Both the position numbers and the translations under genes were made by a program. From NCBI GenBank assembly GCA_964439745.1, contig CAYTQK010000027.1, positions 1 to 18,113 on the forward strand: a stretch of DNA of 18,113 nucleotides, in the 5' to 3' direction. The DNA is from CAYTQK01 sp964439745 (GTDB lineage Bacteria > Desulfobacterota > Desulfobacteria > Desulfobacterales > Desulfosudaceae). Below, piece after piece: positions 1-7,050 of this stretch (positions within the stretch are counted from its first letter, which is position 1; each line of letters starts with the position of its first letter). The notes below the pieces were generated by a model. That model did no database searches. It was not told the DNA's origin and saw nothing but the letters and a program-made list of their open reading frames with translations.

Positions 1-591
1 GTCGCGGGGCGTGGCAGGACAATGGTCGAAAGGACGGCAAACCGGGTCAACGCGCCCCCGACGTCCGGCCTGGGGGGGCTGTTTGAGGGGGTGGCCGCCA
101 TTGCCGGGCTGCGGGGGCGGGTTACTTGCGAAGGCCAGGCCGCCATGGAGCTGGAAACGGTCGCGGCCGATGGCCGTTTCCCCCTTGACCCGGGTCAGTC
201 TTACCCTTATGAAATCCGGGATGACGGCAGCTGGCCGCTTCAAATCCTGACCGCGCCGCTGATCCGCGCGGTGGTCGCCGACCTGCGGCAGGGTGCTTCC
301 GTCGCCGGGATCAGCCGGCGGTTTCACGCCACGCTGATCTTCCTGTTCGCCGAGGTCTGCGACCGGATCCGGCGGGAGACCGGTCTGCAACGGGTAGTTC
401 TCTCCGGCGGGGTGTTTCAGAACGTGCTGCTGCTGGAAGGATTGTCCGAAATCCTTCAGGCCGGGGGATTTTCCGTGTTTACACATCGCCAGGTTCCGAC
501 CAACGACGGCGGCATCTGCCTGGGTCAGGCGGCTGCCGCTGCCGCGCGAATCGCGGGCAGCCCTCCGGCTCCCCAAAAGACCGGGAGATAG
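1..591 (+). CDS. hypF: Carbamoyltransferase HypF, C-terminal part (partial at left edge)
   Basis: This is the last 196 codons of HypF; the reading frame is open from base 1, so the start lies outside the window. HypF uses carbamoyl phosphate and ATP to carbamoylate the C-terminal cysteine of HypE, the first step in making the cyanide ligands of the [NiFe] hydrogenase iron. The visible part belongs to the Kae1-like transferase domain: GQAAMELE lies near the start of the fragment, SGGVFQN in the middle and TNDGGICLGQAA near the end. The N-terminal acylphosphatase, zinc-finger and YrdC-like domains are not in view. The stop is 6 bp before hypD, so the two are co-transcribed. The internal ATG at base 22 is not a gene start, because the upstream codons continue in frame with family-like sequence. 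Confidence 0.93.
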   Translation, partial: VAGRGRTMVERTANRVNAPPTSGLGGLFEGVAAIAGLRGRVTCEGQAAMELETVAADGRFPLDPGQSYPYEIRDDGSWPLQILTAPLIRAVVADLRQGASVAGISRRFHATLIFLFAEVCDRIRRETGLQRVVLSGGVFQNVLLLEGLSEILQAGGFSVFTHRQVPTNDGGICLGQAAAAAARIAGSPPAPQKTGR

Positions 592-597
592 AATCAA

Positions 598-1725
598 ATG
601 CTGCATCATGTTACCGAATACCGCGACAGCCCCCTTTGCCGACAGCTCGTCTCCCGGATCACCGGGCGCGTCCAGCGTCCGCTGCGAATCATGGAAGTTT
701 GCGGGACCCACACGGTCTCTATTTTCAGAAACGGAATCCGCGCGCTGGTACCCGACAACATCCGCCTGGTTTCCGGCCCGGGATGTCCGGTGTGCGTCAC
801 CGCCCAGGGCGAAATCGACGCGGCCATCGCCCTGGCCCGCCGGGACAGGACCATCGTGGCCACCTTCGGCGATTTGATGCGGGTGCCGGGAACGGATTCA
901 TCCCTGCAGCGGGAAAAGGCGGCCGGCAACGACGTCCGCATGGTGTACGCCGCCTCCGACGCCCTTGAAATCGCCCGGGAAAACCCGGAACACAACGTGG
1001 TTTTCCTGGGCGTGGGCTTCGAGACCACGGCTCCGACCATTGCCGCCTCCATCCTGAACGCCCGCCGTTCCGGCCTCGAAAATTTTTCCGTGTTCGCCAT
1101 GCACAAGCTCGTGCCTCCGGCGCTGGCGGCCCTCATGGAAACGCCCGGCGTCGAGATCGACGCCTTTTTGCTGCCCGGTCACGTCTCGGTCATTCTCGGC
1201 GTCGACGGCTATAAACCTTTTTTTGAGAAATACCGCGTTCCCTGCGCCATCGGCGGCTTTGAACCGGTCGATGTCCTCCAGGCGATACTGCGCTTGACCG
1301 AAATGACCGAACAGGACGAACCCGGCTTGGAAAACTGCTATCCCCGCGCGGTGACGGAAAACGGCAACCCCGTCGCCCGGCAGATTATGGCAACGGTTTT
1401 TGAGGTCGATGATGCCCGCTGGCGCGGTTTGGGTGTAATTAATGCCAGCGGCCTGCGATTCCGTCCGGATTTTGAAACCTGGGACGCCAGACAGCGGTTC
1501 GGCGTGACCGTTACTGACGCGCCGTCACCGGACGGGTGCGCCTGCGGTGACATTCTCACCGGAGCCAAGACGCCGCCCGACTGCCCCTTGTACATGCGCC
1601 GGTGCACGCCGCTCCACCCGGTCGGCCCCTGCATGGTCTCCAGTGAGGGCACCTGCGCGGCTTATAGTAAATATCAGACAAATGACACAACGATGGAAAC
1701 CATATCCCGGAGAAAAACACCTTGA
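598..1725 (+). CDS. hypD: Hydrogenase maturation factor HypD
   Basis: HypD (375 aa) is the iron-sulfur scaffold on which, with HypC, the Fe(CN)2CO unit of [NiFe] hydrogenases is assembled in the cytoplasm. Visible family signatures are CGTHT at residues 35-39, GPGCPVC at 60-66, FGDLMRVPGT, GFETTAPT, and a C-terminal cysteine-rich region (Cys314, 316, 329, 336, 345, 353) that includes the [4Fe-4S] ligands. The length is normal for the family. The ATG at 598 is preceded by GGGAG inside the end of hypF, and its stop overlaps the hypE start. No hypC, its usual partner, is found between hypF and hypD or elsewhere in the window. Confidence 0.97.
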   Translation: MLHHVTEYRDSPLCRQLVSRITGRVQRPLRIMEVCGTHTVSIFRNGIRALVPDNIRLVSGPGCPVCVTAQGEIDAAIALARRDRTIVATFGDLMRVPGTDSSLQREKAAGNDVRMVYAASDALEIARENPEHNVVFLGVGFETTAPTIAASILNARRSGLENFSVFAMHKLVPPALAALMETPGVEIDAFLLPGHVSVILGVDGYKPFFEKYRVPCAIGGFEPVDVLQAILRLTEMTEQDEPGLENCYPRAVTENGNPVARQIMATVFEVDDARWRGLGVINASGLRFRPDFETWDARQRFGVTVTDAPSPDGCACGDILTGAKTPPDCPLYMRRCTPLHPVGPCMVSSEGTCAAYSKYQTNDTTMETISRRKTP

Positions 1726-2738
1726 CGAACCAAGAACATGTCCTGCTGGATCACGGCAGCGGCGGACTTCAGTCCGGCAACCTGATTGCCGGCATGATGC
1801 TGCCGGCATTCGACAACGTGATTCTCTCCCGCCTCGAGGACGGCGCCACCGTTGAACTCAACGGCGGTCGGGTCGCCTTTACCACGGACTCCTACGTGGT
1901 CGATCCAATCTTCTTTCCGGGCGGAAGCATCGGGGACCTGGCCGTCAACGGCACGGTCAACGACATCGCCATGTGCGGAGGAAAACCGCAGTATCTCAGC
2001 GTGGGCCTGATCATCGAGGAGGGCTTCGCCCTGGCAGACCTCAGGGCCGTGGTCAATGACATGGCCCGGGCCGCGCGGACCGCCGGCGTGCAGGTGGTGA
2101 CCGGCGACACCAAGGTGGTCTCACATGGTTCGGCGGACAAGATTTTCATCAATACCGCGGGCCTGGGAATCATTGCCCCGGGAGTTGACATTTCCGCCGC
2201 CCATGTTCGTCCCGGAGATCAGATCCTGCTCAGCGGCTGCATTGCCGACCACGGGGTAACCATTCTGTCACAAAGAGCCGGGTTTTCCTTTGAGTCGCCC
2301 GTGACCAGCGACAGTGCCCCGCTGAACCGGATGGTCGCCCGGATGCTCGATAACAGCCCGGGCGGAATCCACGCCCTGCGCGACCCCACCCGCGGCGGCG
2401 TGGCCACGGTACTGAATGAAATTGCGGCCCGGTCCGAAACCGGAATCCGGATTCGGGAAGAAAGCATTCCCGTAAAACCTTCGGTGGCCGGGCTGTGTGA
2501 GCTGCTGGGACTTGATCCGCTGTACGTCGCCAACGAGGGAAAACTGCTGGCCTTTGTTGATCCCGGCCAGGCGGAAGGAGTTCTGGCCGCCATGCGGGCC
2601 GATCCCCACGGGCGGGACGCCACCGTCATCGGCGAGGTAGTGTCCGATCACCCCGGCCGGGTGGCCATGGCTACCACCATCGGCGGAGAACGCCTTGTTG
2701 ATATGCCCAGCGGCGAACAACTGCCACGGATATGCTGA
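1722..2738 (+). CDS. hypE: Hydrogenase maturation factor HypE (TTG start)
   Basis: HypE (338 aa) accepts the carbamoyl group from HypF on its C-terminal cysteine and dehydrates it with ATP to a thiocyanate, which supplies CN to the HypC-HypD iron. The protein has the nucleotide-binding N-terminal DHGSGG (residues 10-15), the TGDTK and DPTRGG motifs of the PurM/AIR-synthase fold, and ends exactly in the invariant PRIC, so the reactive Cys338 is present. The chosen start is the TTG at 1722, which shares 4 bp (TTGA) with the hypD stop, has CCCGGAG upstream, and gives a normal length. The overlap suggests translational coupling to hypD. Confidence 0.96.
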   Translation: MTNQEHVLLDHGSGGLQSGNLIAGMMLPAFDNVILSRLEDGATVELNGGRVAFTTDSYVVDPIFFPGGSIGDLAVNGTVNDIAMCGGKPQYLSVGLIIEEGFALADLRAVVNDMARAARTAGVQVVTGDTKVVSHGSADKIFINTAGLGIIAPGVDISAAHVRPGDQILLSGCIADHGVTILSQRAGFSFESPVTSDSAPLNRMVARMLDNSPGGIHALRDPTRGGVATVLNEIAARSETGIRIREESIPVKPSVAGLCELLGLDPLYVANEGKLLAFVDPGQAEGVLAAMRADPHGRDATVIGEVVSDHPGRVAMATTIGGERLVDMPSGEQLPRIC

Positions 2739-2780
2739 TGAAAACGTCCTATTGGCAAAACAGAAGTCGTTCCGTAATCC

Positions 2781-2808
2781 CAAGGCAAGTGCCTTGTTTT
2801 CATATAAT
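2781..2808 (+). promoter_or_regulatory. Candidate internal promoter with palindromic operator before the hydrogenase genes
   Basis: A 16-bp inverted repeat (CAAGGCA-AG-TGCCTTG, 2781-2796) is followed 6 bp later by a perfect TATAAT (2803-2808). The palindrome occupies the place where a -35 element would be, and no good TTGACA is visible there, which would fit an activator-dependent or repressed promoter. It lies in the only sizeable gap between the hyp genes and the structural genes. This is a reading of the sequence only; a chance TATAAT in the AT-richer stretch is possible. Confidence 0.35.
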
Positions 2809-2811
2809 GTC

Positions 2812-2884
2812 GGCAGCCGGCAACGCCCTCCGGGCCGGCCGGCGCGGAAGACGCCGCGCGGCCCGGGACCAATTTCCGGCTGCC
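2812..2884 (+). other. Long GC-rich stem-loop in the hydrogenase leader
   Basis: Nested inverted repeats form a long hairpin: 2812-2820 pairs with 2876-2884 (9 bp, perfect), 2830-2836 with 2860-2866 (7 bp, perfect) and 2842-2847 with 2854-2859 (6 bp, perfect) around the loop AAGACG. There is no T-run after it, so it is not an intrinsic terminator. It begins just downstream of the candidate TATAAT, where a transcript from that promoter would start. It could stabilise the hydrogenase mRNA at its 5' end or control read-through from hypE. Confidence 0.55.
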
Positions 2885-2921
2885 AATCATGTTTGGTCCG
2901 AAAACATGGGGGTAAAATTTT

Positions 2922-3872
2922 ATGGATGACAACAAAAAAAGAGAGCAATTTTACGAAAAGCTTGCCAACAAAGGGATAAGCCGGCGGGATTTCATGAAGT
3001 ACTGTACCTTTTTGACCGCCACCATGGGCCTTTCCGCGGCTCATGTCACCAGGGTCGCCGACGTGTTCGCAGCGCCCAAGCAGCGTCCCCCGGTGATCTG
3101 GCTGCACTTTGCCGAATGCACGGGATGCACGGAAGGGGTTTTGCGGAACACCCATCCTTACATCGACGAGATAGTCCTCGACATCCTGAGCATCGAATAC
3201 CACGAAACCATCATGGCGGCCGCCGGCCACCAGGCGGAAGAGGCCCTCCAGACAGCGCTGAAAAAATACAAGGGAAAGTTCATCTGTGTCTGCGAGGGCG
3301 CCATTTCAACCAAGGACAACGGTGTTTATGGGAAAATCGGCGGGCGGACTTTCCTGGAAGTTGGCAAAGAGGTCACTTCCAAGGCCGCGGCCGTAATCGC
3401 CATCGGGAACTGCGCCTGCTTCGGCGGAGTCCAGGCGGCAGCGCCCAACCCGGGCGGGTTCAAGGGCGTTGGCGAGGCCCTGGGCATCAAGACCCTCAAC
3501 ATCCCCGGCTGTCCGCCCAATTCCGTCAATTTTGTGGGAACGGTGGTCAACTATCTGCTGCTGGGCAAGATGCCGGCCCTGGATTCCGCCGGCCGGCCCC
3601 TGTTCGCCTATGGCAAGACCGTGCACGACCAATGTCCCCGGCGGGCGCATTTTGAAATGGGTGAAATGGTCCTGGAATTCGGCTCCAAGGAGGCCGATAT
3701 GGGATGGTGCCTGTACGAGCTGGGCTGTCGTGGCCCCATGACCCATAACAACTGCCCGGTGGCCAAGTTCAACGACGGCACCAGCTGGCCGGTCCAATCC
3801 GGTCATCCCTGCATCGGGTGCAGTGAGCCGGGATTCTGGGACGAACTGACGCCGTTCTACTCGCTCAAATAA
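2922..3872 (+). CDS. hynB: Periplasmic [NiFe] hydrogenase small subunit (Tat-exported)
   Basis: The 316-aa electron-transfer subunit of a respiratory-type [NiFe] hydrogenase carries three iron-sulfur clusters between the active site and a periplasmic acceptor. A Tat signal is clear: RRDFMK at residues 21-26, then a hydrophobic stretch ending near VFAAP (about 48-52). Proximal cluster ligands fit C66 and C69 (ECTGC), C164 and C197; distal ligands H235, C238, C263 and C269; medial [3Fe-4S] ligands C278, C297 and C300. The CTGC form, rather than the extra-cysteine CTCC of oxygen-tolerant enzymes, points to a standard oxygen-sensitive type. It ends soon after the last cluster, without the C-terminal membrane helix of HyaA/HupS proteins, so a soluble enzyme is likely. 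GGGGG at 2908-2912 is the probable ribosome site. Confidence 0.95.
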   Translation: MDDNKKREQFYEKLANKGISRRDFMKYCTFLTATMGLSAAHVTRVADVFAAPKQRPPVIWLHFAECTGCTEGVLRNTHPYIDEIVLDILSIEYHETIMAAAGHQAEEALQTALKKYKGKFICVCEGAISTKDNGVYGKIGGRTFLEVGKEVTSKAAAVIAIGNCACFGGVQAAAPNPGGFKGVGEALGIKTLNIPGCPPNSVNFVGTVVNYLLLGKMPALDSAGRPLFAYGKTVHDQCPRRAHFEMGEMVLEFGSKEADMGWCLYELGCRGPMTHNNCPVAKFNDGTSWPVQSGHPCIGCSEPGFWDELTPFYSLK

Positions 3873-3923
3873 ATCCCGGCAGAATCAAAAACCATCTTTT
3901 CGAGATAAACGAAAGGAGAGCAT

Positions 3924-5567
3924 ATGAGTAAGCGAATTACCATCGATCCCATGACCCGCCTGGAAGGCCACCTGCGCATAGAAGCGGAGGTCGCGGACGG
4001 CAAAGTCGTCAACGCCTGGAGTTCCGGTCAGCTTTTCCGCGGCATCGAGATGATCCTGCAGGGACGGGATCCCCAGGATGCCCATCATTTTGTCCAGCGT
4101 TCCTGCGGGGTATGCACCTATGTGCATTCCCTCTCCTCGGTGCGGGCGGTGGAAGACGCCATTGGCCTCGAGTTACCCAAAAACGCCCGCCTGATCCGGA
4201 ACATGCTGCACGGGGCCCAGTACATGCATGACCACATCGTGCATTTCTATCACCTGCACGCCCTGGACTGGGTGGATATCGTCTCCGCCCTCAAGGCGGA
4301 CCCCCAAAAGACCGCCCGGGTTGCCGACAATCTCACCGGGGCACAATGGGGCGGTACACCCTACTATAAAGGCGTGCAGCAGCGGCTGCAGACATTCGTG
4401 GACAGCGGCCAGCTCGGCATTTTTCAAAATGCCTACTGGGGACATCCGGCCTACAAGATGCCGCCCGAATCCAACCTCATAGCCGCCGCCCACTACATCG
4501 AGGCCTTGCGCCTGCAAGCCAATGCCGCCCGCATGCACGCGGTCTTCGGGGGCAAGAATCCGCATCCCCAGTCGCTGGTTGTCGGCGGGGTGACCTCCGG
4601 CCGGGATCTTTCGGCCGAACGGATCTCGGAATTTCTCTACATCTGGAAGGAAACCCAGAAATTCGTCGAGAACGTCTATATTCCGGACTTGCTGGCCGCG
4701 GCCAGGTACTACCGGGACTGGGGCGGTATCGGCGGAACCACCAATTTCCTCTGCTGGGGAGATTTTCCGGGGAGCGACGGCAAGGACAAGGACATGTTCA
4801 TGCCGCGCGGACTGATCCGTGATCGGGATATCAAGAACCTGCAGACCGCGGATCAGGAAAAAATAGCCGAATGCGTTACCCGCGGCTGGTATGAAAAAGA
4901 CCGTTCCCGGCATCCGTTTGAAGGCACCACCAAGCCGGTCCCCGGGGACTATGAGCCGGACAACGGCCGGTATTCGTGGTTAAAGGCCCCCCGGCATGAC
5001 AACCTTTCCTGCGAAGTCGGCCCCCTGGCCCGGGTCCTGGTGGCCTATGCCAACGGCCACGAGGAAATCACCAAGAACGTGGACGCGGTTTTAAAACAGC
5101 TTGATGTGCCGACCAGCGCCCTCTTTTCCACCCTCGGCCGTACTGCCGCCCGCGGCATCGAAACCCTGGTGATCGGCGCGGCCGTGGAAGGCTGGGTCAA
5201 CGAGCTGGTAGCCAACGTCAAAAAAGGCGACACCAAGGTATTCCAACCCTGGGAGATGCCCGACGAGGGCATGGGCTACGGATTGAACGACGTCCCCCGG
5301 GGCGCCCTGGGCCACTGGATCAAGATCAAGAAAAAGAAGATCGACAATTACCAGTACGTGGTACCGTCCACCTGGAATTTCGGGCCGCGCGACGACGAAG
5401 GCAAGCTCGGCCCGGTCGAAGAAGCGCTGATCGGTACACCGGTGGCGGACGCCTCCCGCCCCCTGGAAATCCTGAGAACGGTGCACTCGTTCGATCCCTG
5501 TATCGCCTGCGGCGTGCACGTCATTGATCCGGATTCCAACCAGGTGTATAAAGTGCGGGCTACCTAA
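3924..5567 (+). CDS. hynA: [NiFe] hydrogenase large (catalytic) subunit precursor
   Basis: This 547-aa subunit holds the NiFe(CN)2CO active site and splits H2 into protons and electrons. The N-terminal motif RSCGVCTYVH gives nickel ligands C61 and C64; the C-terminal DPCIACGVH gives C526 and C529. Fifteen residues follow H532 and should be removed by the endopeptidase encoded downstream, so this is the uncleaved precursor. The position used for selenocysteine in [NiFeSe] enzymes is an ordinary cysteine. It has no signal of its own and would be carried through the Tat system with the small subunit. AAGGAG at 3913-3918, 5 bp before the ATG, supports the start. It follows the small-subunit gene by 51 bp. 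No cytochrome b gene follows, so the partner may be a periplasmic c-type cytochrome (inference). Confidence 0.97.
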   Translation: MSKRITIDPMTRLEGHLRIEAEVADGKVVNAWSSGQLFRGIEMILQGRDPQDAHHFVQRSCGVCTYVHSLSSVRAVEDAIGLELPKNARLIRNMLHGAQYMHDHIVHFYHLHALDWVDIVSALKADPQKTARVADNLTGAQWGGTPYYKGVQQRLQTFVDSGQLGIFQNAYWGHPAYKMPPESNLIAAAHYIEALRLQANAARMHAVFGGKNPHPQSLVVGGVTSGRDLSAERISEFLYIWKETQKFVENVYIPDLLAAARYYRDWGGIGGTTNFLCWGDFPGSDGKDKDMFMPRGLIRDRDIKNLQTADQEKIAECVTRGWYEKDRSRHPFEGTTKPVPGDYEPDNGRYSWLKAPRHDNLSCEVGPLARVLVAYANGHEEITKNVDAVLKQLDVPTSALFSTLGRTAARGIETLVIGAAVEGWVNELVANVKKGDTKVFQPWEMPDEGMGYGLNDVPRGALGHWIKIKKKKIDNYQYVVPSTWNFGPRDDEGKLGPVEEALIGTPVADASRPLEILRTVHSFDPCIACGVHVIDPDSNQVYKVRAT

Positions 5568-5598
5568 TCCGATTCCAAAGCTCCCGCGGGAACAATGA

Positions 5599-5639
5599 AG
5601 ATGATGCCCCGCTCTGGTGAACGACACGGGGCATCATCT
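5599..5639 (+). other. Perfect 13-bp stem-loop after the large-subunit gene
   Basis: AGATGATGCCCCG (5599-5611) is repeated exactly in inverted orientation at 5627-5639 with a 15-nt loop. Only mixed sequence follows, with no T-run, so it is unlikely to be a strong intrinsic terminator. Its place, between abundant structural genes and the weakly needed maturation genes, fits a 3' mRNA-stabilising or partial-attenuation hairpin. Confidence 0.6.
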
Positions 5640-5651
5640 GATTTGAAAACG

Positions 5652-5729
5652 CCCGGATATTTCATGAAATATTCGGGTTAGGCGACCTTGATCTGGCATC
5701 GGCACTTAACCAAGAGGTGAAATATCCGG
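5652..5729 (+). promoter_or_regulatory. Competing hairpins upstream of the maturation protease gene
   Basis: The strand at 5652-5662 pairs with 5667-5677 in a small hairpin (11 bp, one G-T pair) whose core, 5657-5672, is a perfect palindrome around CATG. The same segment, 5653-5664, is also perfectly complementary over 12 bases to 5718-5729, which ends 6 bases before the protease ATG and overlaps the purine-rich GAGGTGA and the weak GGA ribosome site. The two pairings are mutually exclusive, so this may be a switch or a means of setting a low protease level. Confidence 0.4.
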
Positions 5730-5735
5730 ACCAAA

Positions 5736-6239
5736 ATGAAAAAACCACAGATTACGATTCTGGGAGTAGGCAGCATACTGATGACGGACGAGGGCTTCGG
5801 GATTCGCGTGATTGAAGCGCTGCAAAAGCGCTATTCTTTCCCGGCCAACGTCTCCGTTGTCGACGGCGGCGTTCTCGGCCTCAACCTGCTGGGCGTGATC
5901 AGCGCGGCCGATTACCTGGTCGTCATTGATGCCATCCGCAACGGGGGAACTCCCGGGGACATCTTCCGGCTGACCGGCCAGGACGTGCCGGATCGGATAC
6001 GGGCCAAGAACTCCCTGCACCAAGTGGACTTTCTGGAGGCTCTGACTCTCTGCCAGCTGCTGGAAAAGGTACCCGAGACCGTCATTCTGGGCGTAGAACC
6101 CGCGGATATCGACACGCTCAGCCTGGAACTGACCGACCAGGTTCGCCGGCAGATTGACCCGGTCATCGGGATGATGCTGGGCGAACTTGACCGCCTGAAC
6201 ATCCCGTATCATTCCAAAGAGACGGCCGAAAACGGATGA
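5736..6239 (+). CDS. hyaD: Hydrogenase maturation endopeptidase (HyaD/HupD/HynC family)
   Basis: This 167-aa protease (family M52) recognises nickel in the loaded large subunit and cuts off its C-terminal tail, closing the active site. It begins with the family motif GVGSILMTDEGFG, where the usual asparagine of GxGN is serine. The expected metal ligands are present: E19, D65 (in VVIDAI) and H95 (in SLHQVDF). It directly follows its presumed substrate gene and is 3 bp before hypA. The AAGAGGTGA at 5712-5720 is rather far from the ATG (about 15 bp); a weak GGA is closer, so translation may be modest and depend on leader structure. Confidence 0.94.
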   Translation: MKKPQITILGVGSILMTDEGFGIRVIEALQKRYSFPANVSVVDGGVLGLNLLGVISAADYLVVIDAIRNGGTPGDIFRLTGQDVPDRIRAKNSLHQVDFLEALTLCQLLEKVPETVILGVEPADIDTLSLELTDQVRRQIDPVIGMMLGELDRLNIPYHSKETAENG

Positions 6240-6242
6240 ATC

Positions 6243-6596
6243 ATGCACGAAATGGGAATCGCCCTGCAGATCATTGATATTGCCACCGCCGCCATCCCGC
6301 CGGAAAGACAGCCTTGCCAAGTGGAAAAAGTTCACCTGAAAATCGGGAAACTTTCGGCGGTGGTGGTTTCGAGCCTGACTTTCTGCCTGGAAATCGCCAC
6401 CCGTGAGACCCCGCTGGAAAAGGCCGCCATCTCCATCGAGGAAGTGCCTGTGGTGGCCCGATGCCGCGAGTGCGGCCATGAATGGCAAATCGAGCAGGCC
6501 GTCTTTACCTGTCCGGCCTGCGCCTCCGGGAGCCTGGCCATCATATCCGGCCGGGAACTGGAAGTGACCTCCATCGAAATAGAAGAGGCGGAATGA
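6243..6596 (+). CDS. hypA: Hydrogenase nickel-insertion protein HypA
   Basis: HypA (117 aa) delivers nickel to the hydrogenase large subunit together with HypB. The N-terminus MHEMGIA carries the nickel-binding His2 and Glu3, and the C-terminal half has the zinc-binding pairs CRECG and CPACA, spaced as in the family. Its length is normal. It closes the hydrogenase cluster in this window; hypB and hypC are not present and must be elsewhere, or upstream of hypF. The next genes are under separate riboswitch control. Confidence 0.96.
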   Translation: MHEMGIALQIIDIATAAIPPERQPCQVEKVHLKIGKLSAVVVSSLTFCLEIATRETPLEKAAISIEEVPVVARCRECGHEWQIEQAVFTCPACASGSLAIISGRELEVTSIEIEEAE

Positions 6597-6713
6597 AAAG
6601 CTCTTCGAATCAGGTGTTGAAGATGGAGCCCACCCTGTCAGTTCCGGCCCGGCTCAACCGCCCCGTCGAAAGGGAACCCGGCGACAGGCAGACAAATACC
6701 TGCCCGTCCGTCC

Positions 6714-6744
6714 TTGACAAAGGCCGCCGGTTGGTTTACATAAT
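6714..6744 (+). promoter_or_regulatory. Candidate sigma-70 promoter of the corrinoid operon
   Basis: A perfect TTGACA lies at 6714-6719. The AT-rich TACATAAT at 6737-6744 supplies a -10 element: TACATA with a 17-bp spacer or CATAAT with 19 bp. The predicted transcription start, about 6750, coincides with the first base of the riboswitch closing stem (6751), which strengthens the call. Confidence 0.6.
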
Positions 6745-6750
6745 TTATAT

Positions 6751-6916
6751 TGTCCGGGTGCGCCTGGGAGCGCATCAGGGAACCCTGTTCAAGTCAGGGA
6801 CGGGCCCGCCGCTGTAATCGGGGACGAAAGCCGCTGATCAGGCCACTGATCCGAGAAATGGATCGGGAAGGCGCGGCGAGTAGGATGATCCGAAAGTCAG
6901 AAGACCTGCCCGGACA
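6751..6916 (+). promoter_or_regulatory. Cobalamin riboswitch aptamer
   Basis: The conserved core is readable: GCCGCTGTAA with GGGGAC, then GCCACTG at 6842-6848, GGGAAGGC at 6865-6872 and the B12 box AGTCAGAAGACCTGCC at 6895-6910. The closing stem P1 is exact: TGTCCGGG (6751-6758) against CCCGGACA (6909-6916). Binding of adenosylcobalamin or a related corrinoid would switch off the downstream import genes. Together with the promoter before it and the terminator after it, it accounts for nearly all of the 454-bp gap between hypA and the first transport gene. Confidence 0.93.
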
Positions 6917-6978
6917 ATGGGTCCCTCCTGCCGCGGTAATTAGGAGATCCCCGGAATCTGAGGAGAAAAAGGGCAATC

Positions 6979-7011
6979 CCGGATCGAAGCGTTTCGATCC
7001 GGTTTTTTTTT
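6979..7011 (+). terminator. Intrinsic terminator, riboswitch expression platform
   Basis: CCGGATCGAA (6979-6988) pairs perfectly with TTCGATCCGG (6993-7002) around a 4-nt loop, followed by nine T residues (7003-7011). It stands between the cobalamin aptamer and the first structural gene, so the riboswitch probably works by transcription termination. The segment GATCCCCGG at 6946-6954 could pair with CCGGATC of the terminator stem, leaving a 2-nt bulge, as an antiterminator. Confidence 0.9.
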
Positions 7012-7050
7012 GGGCCGACCCCGTGCCCCAGAGTGAAAACAGGGAGTGAT

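Noticed and set aside
2784..2797. Possible sigma-54 promoter (GG-N10-GT) in the palindrome before the hydrogenase
   Set aside because: The -12 GC is GT and the -24 box is AGGCAA, too far from consensus; the palindrome explains the sequence better.
2732..2929. Small Arg-rich open frame between hypE and the hydrogenase small subunit
   Set aside because: It spans the GC-rich hairpin, has no ribosome site or family likeness, and its composition follows the nested inverted repeats.
6593..6817. Open frame overlapping the hypA stop by ATGA (75 codons)
   Set aside because: It runs into the cobalamin riboswitch, has no recognisable protein sequence, and its 3' half is explained by conserved RNA structure.
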